Assembly: GCA_004565275.1 (NCBI GenBank)
Contig: SDOX01000011.1
Span: 705,881 to 769,880, forward strand
Source of the DNA: Nannochloropsis salina CCMP1776
Taxonomy: Eukaryota; Sar; Eustigmatophyceae; Eustigmatales; Monodopsidaceae
Length of the DNA stretch: 64,000 nt
Reading direction: 5' to 3'
Positions 53,203 through 61,923 of this stretch are shown here, piece by piece. The notes under the pieces are model-generated. The model was given only the letters and a program-made list of their open reading frames with translations, made no database searches and was not told the DNA's origin. The position numbers and the translations under genes are program-made. Position 1 is the stretch's first letter; each line of letters starts with the position of its first letter.

Positions 53203-56083
53203 CTAGACAAGGAGAACATAGATAAGGGAATAGCCTAGCAATACTCCGACAATCCGGAAGTTGAAGAGGCGCTGCAGGGCATCGTATATAAAACTACGGA
53301 CGCACTTCTTCTGAACAGGCTGTAGGCCATTCCGCGGCGCTAAGTGGTCTCGAAGTTCCTCGTTGAATAAAACGGAACCCCTATGTTGTTTGACCTGCTG
53401 TCGAGTTACCTGGGTGATCTCCTGATGGGCACAAGCAATGGGGTCTAATATCGTTAATGGCGCCGCCCTCGTTTGTATTGCCGGCGCCTCCTTCTCGGTC
53501 CCTGTCTCCCTATTTGTGGGACTGGTGTTCACCGGCAGATGTGTGCCGCTACTGCAAGGTACGAAAGAGACCTGTGTGATCGAAGGCTTTTTATGGCGCG
53601 CCTGTACAGAACTTCCCGTGTGCTTGTAGACATTCTTGACCAAACCCAGGACCAAGGTCAGGAAGCAAATCATCGTCATACAGATAAAGAGGAATACACA
53701 CGCAGCTTGCACCTTGCCCTTCACCAATTTCAACTTTTCCTCGTTCGATGGTTTCCTTCTATTCGCATACTCGAACAAGTCTCGATCTTCAATCACAATT
53801 CCTGCACATTCTTCAGCTATGTCGCCTTTCAAATTTTTCTTGGACGAGCTAAAGTCCTGCTCTTCCACGTCATTATAGTCGAATGACTCCTCCATCTCAA
53901 TCTCCTCGCCCTCAATACCCTTATCCAAGCCTTGATCGTCCGAGGTGCGCATTCTGGCCTCGTCGAAAGTTCGACTCTCCGCTGCTGCTTGCTCTAGATG
54001 AGAGCTATGTAAAGAGAGGGAGGGAGAGGCGCTTGTGTTGATGACGACGTTCTCGGCCGAAAAAGAAACGTGCTTCTCAACTGTGAGGATGAAGATATGT
54101 ATAACTGGGAGTGTAAGATATCCGTGAAATTGACAAAGGCATTGACTGTCATAACTTACGATGGGACGACCTTGTTGTGCGAAACAAACTGTTGCATCTA
54201 TCCTTGTGGCCTTGCTGAGGACTCCTTTCCTCATCTTGGCCCGCTTCAATGTGTGTCGCTTTGCAAAGTACAGAACTGGTCTCTTTATTCTCCTGCCATG
54301 TCACATGGGCCTGGCTTGTTGGCAACTCCTCTAGTGCTGAGAAAGGTTGGACCTCGGCTTCGAACATTGCCGCCACACTAAGGTTGAGGTCCTGCTGGAA
54401 TTTCTGCATCGGACTGTCCGGATTCTGGAATTTCTGCATCGGACTATCCGCATAAGTGGCTACGTTTTTGATGGGGCCTGGATTCGCCTTAGCCTCGGCA
54501 AGCATATGTTTATCTGTGGGCGACATCATGTTGAGCTTGTGTTGCAGCACCTGTTGAGCCCTGCGCGTCGCGTTGTCAGAGTACCGAAAGGCGTGACTTG
54601 GGCCGTTTCCGTCGCTTTGGATAGAGCTTGCGGTAGAGCCATCGTCGGAGGAAAGGTCCCAAGCGATTGGGTGGGACTGGACTCGCGATGTAGGGAAAAG
54701 ATAAAGGGGTGAAGGGGGACTTGATTCAGGGCCGACGAACATATATACTTATATGGGTAACGAGCAAAAAATTAGGGAGGGATGTAAAGTTACGTACGAG
54801 GGCAGCATAAAGTGCAGCATCTTTGAAGCGCACATCATTTTTCAGTTTGAACTTGAGCAGCTTCTGATGAAGTTCCTGCTGGCTCGTGGAGGGGGATCGT
54901 CCACTGGCCCCCCGAGGGTCGTCTTCCCATATCCTTGACCCGTCGGGACCAGCCTCTTTCCTCTCGACAGCGACGGATCCGCCACTCGACACATCCTTCT
55001 GCTTGGAGAGAGGGGGACAATTTTGTAGCCTTTTCTTCGAGTTCGACGGGGATTTATACAAGGGAGAATAGCGTGGCTTTTGCCGCAGCATTTCCAGGTG
55101 CGGATGATCGCGCGCCAATCTAATCTGGATCTCCCCCGGCAAAGCTTCGAAGACTTGCGATCCTTGCGTCGGCCATTTCCGGTTGAGGGCCAAGAAACTC
55201 TGGGTTGCCCAATCACGCTGTGCCTTATTTGAAGATCTGATGTCAATGACTAGGCGCTGTGATCGAGAGGGAGAGTAATGAGCAGTAAAAAGTAGGGGAA
55301 AGGAGTTATGAAGTACGTGACAGGAAAGGAAGACCACGTGCAACCTCTCGTCATGCCAGCGGAGCACTATAAGTTGCGCTGGATTTTGAAATATCCAAAA
55401 CCTGGCAAGCCTGCTCACTAACCTCGCAGAGAGCCGGCATATGCGCTTGGACTGATGACGGCGGCCACTTTTCGATCACAATTTTAACAAGTTGATGCAG
55501 CTGCCGCCCTATGTTTCTGTCCATAGCATTCAAAATTGATGCGAGTAAGCGGCCCTTCGCATCGTAGCAGTGAGAAACCATTGCAACCAGACTCTGGTAA
55601 GCCGTGGTATTGATGGTGCTGTGTTCTTGTTCGAGACATGTCAGCAAGTACGGCATGAGGGACACAGCCCAGTCGGCGCCACGGTAGGCACATCCTCGCG
55701 CCAATGAGGAAACAAAACTGCAGGCATCGCGACACAGAGACTCGTCATCGATTCGTTCCAGGAAGTGTGCCAGAACTCTGCCCAAAGCCGTCAATATTTT
55801 CGGGTCCGCGACCTCAGCCTTCTCTCTGAGGCATTTGTAAGCATACTGCACACGTCTCAGCTGCTCTCCCATAGCTATGACCTCTCCATGCCTTGTGCTG
55901 TCCTCCACCTGTTCGATCGCGTGCGTAAACCCAATAGATACATTCCGACATGATGTCATATTTTTGACATAGGGAGTTTTCATTGGCACGTACCCAACCA
56001 GTAAGAGTGTCCAATGATGACATGAAACCAGCTAGGCCAGGCCCCGCACTCAAAGCATAGCTTGACGTGTTAGCGCTAGTCAT
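53203..56083 (-). CDS. TOG/CLASP_N-like helical-repeat protein with C-terminal membrane segments
   Basis: Model on the minus strand: exons 56083-55994, 55908-55423, 55256-54798, 54676-54160 and 54080-53203; phases agree and give 809 residues. Residues about 30-250 form a helical repeat domain resembling the TOG domain of CLASP proteins: HFLERIDDES, YLLTCLEQEHSTINTTAYQS, LLASILNAMDRNI, LVKIVIEKWP, then RLVIDIRSSNKAQRDWATQS and FLALNRKWPTQGSQVFEAL. CLASP-family TOG domains bind tubulin. A long disordered middle follows, with a ten-residue tandem (DSPMQKFQ repeated). A hydrophobic helix lies near 639-665 (VFLFICMTMICFLTLVLGLV), and the protein ends in another (VGVLLGYSLIYVLLV). A TOG-like domain tied to a membrane is unusual; the exons could be two genes, but each intron keeps frame and phase. 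Recognition of TOG is by helix pattern and is moderate. Confidence 0.65.
54395..54450 (-). repeat. Two-copy 30-bp tandem repeat coding DSPMQKFQ units
   Basis: A 26-base unit recurs at 30-base spacing (54395 and 54425) with one mismatch, coding two copies of a ten-residue stretch containing SPMQKFQ in the TOG-like protein. In-frame, so copy number could vary. Confidence 0.85.
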
Positions 56084-56792
56084 GCCGGGATACACCCAAG
56101 ACGTCGTAATGCTACCCTTGTGGCTGCTTTACCTGTGAGATGGACATACTTTCAATGCATCGGACTGCAAAGTACGATGCAACTTGTTGCACTCAAAATT
56201 TGAGGTTGGCGCAATCATCAAACCACCCAGCTCATGGCTAGTGCTAGGTTGACAACAAAGTCGCATTGGCAATCACATAGTACCCTTAAAAACGTACCCC
56301 AGCGTGCAATCGCAAGCGCTACGACCCGCGACAGAACACGGAACGTGGAGTGGGAGCAGAAGTGGCGCGTCGAGACGCTCGCCAGGGTAGACTGTCAGGA
56401 GGGCATATATGGCGCCGCGAGCACGTTTGGGTGGAGAGTACGGGAGGCTCTCTGCCACACAGCCCAGCCTGCTTCCTCGCCCCGGGACTGGAGGAAACTG
56501 GGTTGCTTCATTGTTTGACGAGCTACAAATGGAAGCGGATGTCATCTATGCGCTTAAATACTGCATTGGGCACTGATTGACTTGCACGAAATGCTCTAAA
56601 TGTGCTGAGCTTCCTCGAGAGGCGTCGGGAACCACCCGCCCCCATTGCTTCTCCCTCTATTTCCCATGACTTCATGCTGTACACTGTACCCTGCCCTACT
56701 TTTCTTTGGTAACGCACATCACGGGCTCTTTTCATTTATACAGGAGAACAAGACTTCCTTAAAGGCCGCCTTTGCTTGTTGCGAGGAATCCA
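56084..56792. promoter_or_regulatory. Divergent region between TOG-like gene and eL20
   Basis: About 710 bases between outward-facing starts; should hold a strong ribosomal-protein promoter next to 56793. A pyrimidine-rich stretch at 56641-56710 (CTTCTCCCTCTATTTCCC) lies just upstream of the eL20 start. No clear coding features. Confidence 0.4.
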
Positions 56793-57843
56793 ATGGTGGT
56801 AAGTTTATAACTGGGGAGGCGGAGACGGAAGAATTTCGAGACCACCATTAATGTGTGTTAGTACGAAAGCACGGTCAGATGCGTCTGGGTTGCTTGAGTT
56901 TATTTATATCAGACTTGGAGGTAAAATTGTGAGGGGCATTTGTGGGTTGTTCAGGCGCTAGTGGTGTCTTGAGGCGTATGATCAGGAGGGGGGCATCTCC
57001 ATGCTCGTGGGCCCTCGAAGTTTACGGAGAAGCGCTGTCAGTTCACTGAGACACGGATATATGCGTCATTTATCTCTCTGAAGAACCCAACAATTTCTGA
57101 CGTGATCTATCTTTGCACCCGTGGAACCCTTCAGCAAGCACGGCTGCGGCAGTATCAGGTCGTCGGACGACATGTGCCCACCGAGGCCCAGCCCAACCCC
57201 ACAGTTTTCCGTATGAAGATCTTCGCCCCCAATGAAGTAGTGGCCAAGTCCCGTTTTTGGTACTTTTTGCATCAAATGCACAAAATGAAGAAGACCACGG
57301 GTGAGATTCTGGATATTAACGAACTGGTTGAGCGTAACTCCCGCATTATCAAGAATTACGCGATCTGGTTGAAATATGATTCCCGCTCGGGGACACACAA
57401 TATGTACCGCGAGTACCGCGATCTTACTCTCACGGGCGCAGTGGATCAACTCTACGCGGAAATGGCTGGTCGTCATCGCGCTCGCTTCCGCTCAATTCAA
57501 ATTATCCGCACGGGCGTGGTTGATGCCAAGGACGTCAAGCGCGCACACACAATGCAGTATCATGTGAGTTGCATCTTGATTTGGACTATGTTGCGATTAC
57601 CCTTTTCTAATCTTCCAGTTGGGCATTTTAGTTGTTGATTTGTAAATGCTCTCTGGTCCCTGTGTGTTCGCTGACCCGTAGCATCCTTGTGGTCTCTCGA
57701 CTCATCTTCTGTGACCTTGCTTCTCTTCACATTTTCAGAACTCGGGAATTAAGTTCCCACTGCCTCATCGCATTCAGCGGCCACCCAACAAGAGCCTCCG
57801 CGGAATCTACAAAGCTGTGCGTCCCAACACCTACTATCACTAA
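56793..57843 (+). CDS. RPL18A: 60S ribosomal protein eL20 (RPL18A/L20)
   Basis: Model: exons 56793-56798, 57135-57563 and 57739-57843, all phase 0, 179 residues. The first exon is only the start codon and one valine codon, ending at a GTAAGT donor; removing the 336-base intron gives MVQARLRQYQVVGRHVPTEA, the expected eL20 start. The core (FRMKIFAPNEVVAKSRFWYF, YAIWLKYDSRSGTHNMYREY, RSIQIIRTG) and end (NSGIKFPLPHRIQ, RGIYKAVRPNTYYH) are highly conserved. Eukaryotic eL20 lengths are 172-179, so this is complete. A start codon close to a long first intron is common in ribosomal protein genes. An ATG-containing open stretch ahead (56645 onward) is upstream of this exon and not coding as far as I can tell. 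Confidence 0.92.
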
Positions 57844-58144
57844 AGAATGGCTCCTCCCATAGTCCTTTCGACAGGAATAGCAGATCGAAAATCAATTTTT
57901 TGAGTGACTTGCTGGGGGAGTGTAGGCTATTGCCTCAGAGTTGTCAATGTGGGGAAGAGGGTGAAAGTGTATCCTTGCATTCAGATGAATTGCCCAGGAG
58001 GGCCCTGAGAAAAAGAAGCTTTATTCTTGAGAATTATTCTTGCCATTATGTTTTCAGTAAAGTGTATGCGCATGTTCTTTTTTGTTCTTCTAGTCTTTAA
58101 TCTGCCTGATGGACACCCAAATCAGTGCTTTCCATCCTGGCATT
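57844..58144. other. Convergent 3' intergenic region
   Basis: About 300 bases between the eL20 stop and the VTE6-like stop; no coding features. Confidence 0.5.
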
Positions 58145-59299
58145 TCAAGCGGGCGCCGATAGACGGAGGGCAAGAACCATGCCTATGCCGAGGAGGCTTC
58201 CGATAAGAGTGTTGAGAAAGTTGATGAACTCGTTGGTGGCCCACGGGTGCCGGTCGTTCTGCAGGCTTGCCCCTAGGAGGCTCTCCACGTTGGTCGCGAG
58301 GAAGGCCGCCACCAGCACGACAGGTACAGCCTTCCAAGCCACAAACCGCATACCCACACCAGCCAGGGCGATGATAACAGATCCCACGACACCGGCCAGG
58401 GTACCCTCCAGGCTGATCGCCCCCTCGGTCCCGGGCGGCACCGGCTTCAAATTGGTAATGAGGAAAGTGCGCTTCCCGTAGGCCTTCCCAATCTCGCTAG
58501 CGAATGTGTCCGAAAGCTTGGTGGCCAACGAGGCAACGTAACCGGTGAGAAGCACATGAAGCTGTGCAGGTAAAAAAATTGTGGCGGTGGCACATATCGT
58601 TCCCTTGAAATGGAAAAACACGGGAAGAAAGAAAGGACTTGAGAAGACTGAGGTTACCACACTATTCAAGAGGGCTCATACCATTGCACTTACCGCTGCA
58701 GCAGATCCCCATACATTTTCAGGACCCCGAGCACCGCCTCTCTTTTCAGCGATGCCCAAGGCCTCTTTCTCCGACTGCTTCACCTTAGTGACGAGTGAGC
58801 CGCAGATGAGGTAAAGGACACAAAGGGCCCAGCCTCGCCAGCCCAATGTGGACCATAGCGCGATCCCCAGTATCCAAGCATGAAGTAGCCCCGAAGAGGT
58901 TAGCCAACGCTGTTTCACGGCCAAGCCTACAAGGGCTAAGGCTGAGTTGAGTCCGAGGCCTGTCAGGAAATTGGCCGAGAATGCTCCGAGCTCCGGTATG
59001 AGAGCAACCACCCAGCGCGACATAGGCATAGAACGACGCGAAATTCCTTTAAGCTCAGTAAGTGTGGCAGGATGACATGCGTAAAACCTGCTAACGTGTC
59101 CATTGTTAAATGAATAGACGGCGGCAGGTATCGCTTTAGGGGACTTCGAAGCTGACAGCAGGCTCGACAATTTTTTGCAGATAGAACCGCGTGGACCACT
59201 GAAAAATGCAGCAGCAGGAGTAGACGCATCGACGCATGCCGGGCTCACTAGGATTAGCAGCAGAGGAGAGAGGGCGTGGATCGGCTGAGGGCATCTCAT
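58145..59299 (-). CDS. Plastid-targeted DUF92/TMEM19 protein, VTE6-like (phytyl-phosphate kinase family)
   Basis: Model: exons 59299-58694 and 58561-58145, phase 0, 340 residues. The start MRCPQPIHALSPLLLILVS runs to a cleavage region read as ASTPAAAFFSGP, a bipartite plastid presequence with AAAF. About six hydrophobic segments follow. The family core is clear: SLVTKVKQSEKEALGIAEKR with RGPENVWGSA in exon 1, then LATKLSDTFASEIGKAYGKR, LKPVPPGTEGAIS and SLEGTLAG in exon 2. In plants and cyanobacteria this family includes VTE6, which phosphorylates phytyl phosphate to phytyl diphosphate for tocopherol and phylloquinone synthesis from salvaged phytol. The plastid signal favours VTE6 over the ER-type TMEM19. 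Activity is inferred from family and location. Confidence 0.85.
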
Positions 59300-59786
59300 T
59301 CTAGTCCCGTCTCCCCTTTGTTGAAGGTCCTGTTCAAGTTCGTGTTTCCACACCTTGGCACGCTTGGTGCATTGAGAAGGTGCCCTTGTCAATATCTTCG
59401 CCAAAGTTTGAATCAGGGCATGCAGCAGATGAGTGAGTGTGAGCCTGCGATATGCTATGCATGCTACATCGGAACCGCAGCCCCGGGAGGTGGTCAGGTC
59501 GCTGCTTCAATCATACGTGATCTCGCATCGAGTGGGCGAGCCTCCTGGGGGTCGTACACTGGCAGGTGGGACTTGAGCGTTTCATGGCGTGGAGGCGCAA
59601 AAGTACTGTGCTACATCAGAATGGCTCCCTGACACATAAATTTCAACTCCATGCAGGTCATCGCTGCCCGCATCTGCTCTTTACGGGCTTTAAAAGTGCA
59701 ACTAAACCAGGCAGACGGCATCTCAGAGGGGCTGCTGCTCATCTATTTTCCAACGAAGATCCATCATCTGTATTTGAAAAGCCTCT
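59300..59786. promoter_or_regulatory. Divergent promoter region between VTE6-like and hydratase genes
   Basis: About 490 bases between outward-facing starts; both promoters presumably here. No named motif. Confidence 0.45.
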
Positions 59787-61207
59787 ATGAATGACGAGGA
59801 AAAGGTTCAGCCAGACCTTGTGGTAGGCCATGAAGGCGAGCCACATCAAGTATCGTACAACAAGCGGGACCTTTTGCTTTACGCCGTCGGTATCGGGTAT
59901 GACACACAACTGTTGCTGGCTCCACAGCACGTCTCTCACTCGCATTACCTCCTATCTAGGTGCAAGAATAATCCCGAGGAGCTCCAATTTCTATATGAGG
60001 ACCATGAAAACTTTGCGGCCTTTCCCACATTCCCGATTGTGTTGCCTTTTAAGGGCACGTCACATGACGTGGTACCTTTTCCGTCTCCTACGCTTTTTTC
60101 CTTTCCCCCCGGACTACCTGTCATGAATCCCGCAATGACTCTTCATGCGGAGCAGGTATAAAAAATTCAGGGAAACGATCCTTACAAAGGATTTCTTTCT
60201 CACTAGGCTCTGATTATGCCGGCAATGGTTAGGATGGCAGGATACTAAGCCGTTCACTTTTGATTCATAGGCAATTTATATCCTTGAGCCCCTCTCCACC
60301 GAGGGTGGTGTACTCACAACGAAAAGTAAAATTCTGGTACGTTTTTGCATGCTACTGAGCATATTCAATGTCCTACATGTTTGGTGTGTGCAAATATGAT
60401 TTGGGTGTTGCTCTTTTTTCCCGTGGAGCCCTGCCCATTGTTCATTTGCCATAAGGAAAACCGTGATGGTGTTTGAGGCTCTTCTCTTATATTGCCCTGG
60501 AGAAGCAAGCCATAGATCCATCGCAAATCGATGTTTCCCTTCCTTGGGATACTGCCGTCGGCCGCACTAACATTAAGTAGAGGAAGATAGTGTCATCTTG
60601 TCAATGATCTTACGCTTTTTGATAGGGGATATACGACAAGGGCAAGGGTGCCTTGATGCGAGAGGAGACTCGCTTTGTAAATGAGGAGGGGCGGCTCGTA
60701 GCTGTTTCAATTTCTGGAAGCTTCCTGCGCGGTGTTACAGGCTTTCAAAGCAAGGGGCCTCAGCTTCCACAGCGCATTAGTGTCCCAGCGCGACCAGCCG
60801 CTGCTGTCATTGAAGAGCCTACCTCGCAGGAACAGGCTTTGATATATCGGCTCTCGGGTGACTACAACTCGTTACATGCCGATCCCGAGATCGCCCAGAC
60901 TGTAGGCTTCGAGCGCCCAATTCTCCACGGGCTTTGCACCTTCGGGCATAGCGCACGGGCTGTCTTGCGCAGTGGACTGGTGCCTGGGGGCAATCCGGCG
61001 ATGCTGCGCTCTCTCACGGCTCGATTCTCCAAGCCGGCTTTTCCGGGGGAGACGTTGGTCACAAGCTTATGGAAGGAAGACGGCAGCCAAGAGATAGTCT
61101 TCCAGACAAGAGTCAAGGAGCGTGGAGTGACTGTCCTCGAAGGGGGCCTCGCTATAATTGGGGAAAATTCTTCGGTAGTGCAGGAAGCACTCCAAAGCAA
61201 ATTGTGA
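59787..61207 (+). CDS. Peroxisomal 2-enoyl-CoA hydratase 2 (MaoC-like double hotdog), ends SKL
   Basis: Model: exons 59787-60155, 60271-60336 and 60626-61207, all phase 0, 338 residues. Hydratase 2 adds water to trans-2-enoyl-CoA to give (3R)-hydroxyacyl-CoA in peroxisomal beta-oxidation. The first hotdog (about 1-160) includes YAVGIGYD, then PSPTLFSFPPGLPVMNPAMT and LHAEQ, as in the hydratase domain of MFE-2. The 66-base middle exon codes AIYILEPLSTEGGVLTTKSK. The second hotdog holds the signature YRLSGDYNSLHADPEIA with the catalytic Asp, Asn and His, a serine replacing the usual proline, and GFERPILHGLCTFG after it. The last residues, ALQSKL, give a perfect PTS1. It is the stand-alone hydratase, like plant ECH2, not fused to a dehydrogenase or SCP2 domain. 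Confidence 0.93.
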
Positions 61208-61923
61208 TGTACAGTTAATACTTCATTGCAATTTATCCGAAGGCCTATGCGTGCGAGGAAAATACAAAGTATGCTTGGAAAAATACGGGTCTGGACAGCC
61301 TCAACGCTTTGCCCAAAAAGAAGGGGAGAAATGCAAAAACCGCTCAGTACCAAATTCCCCGTTTGATTACGTCATAGGGTTACAAATCTTTGAAGCATCT
61401 ATTTATTGGCTGGAATTATTCATTGTCGACGAAAAATACACAACTATTTTTTTTCCCACTAAAGCTGTGTGTTTTTCGAGAGTGATGGAAGGCCTTTTGC
61501 TAACCGCTCCATATCATCCGATCCATCAATTGTTTTTAAGTACGCGAGACTCCCTTTTGTGGGCAAATCTGACTTTTTTCGTGTCTCGGTCACAGAGAAT
61601 GATTGTGCAAGCCTGATTCTTCTGGCTGGAGTCATCTCTTGCTTCGGCGGTTTCTCTTGTTCTTTCTCCCCAGAGACCCTTCCCAGTCCTCCCTTCCCTC
61701 GCCCCTTTAGCAGCTGAGACTTTCTCATCCGGCATGGCCACAATCTTTAGGACGCTGTTGTTACTCCAACATTACGGTTGCAATTCTCTTGCTTGTGCAC
61801 GGACGGGCGCGGTATCAAGCACGCACCCTCTCTATCGCCCACTGCACCACCGGTCGCTCGCCCCGCTTCAAGTGCCCCAAGTAGACTCCACTACCTAGCC
61901 CTCTGTCGGCTCACCAGGCAGCT
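61208..61923. other. Intergenic region between hydratase and coiled-coil genes
   Basis: About 720 bases between two plus-strand genes; hydratase 3' UTR and the next promoter. Short open frames on both strands near 61460-61740 lack features. Confidence 0.4.
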
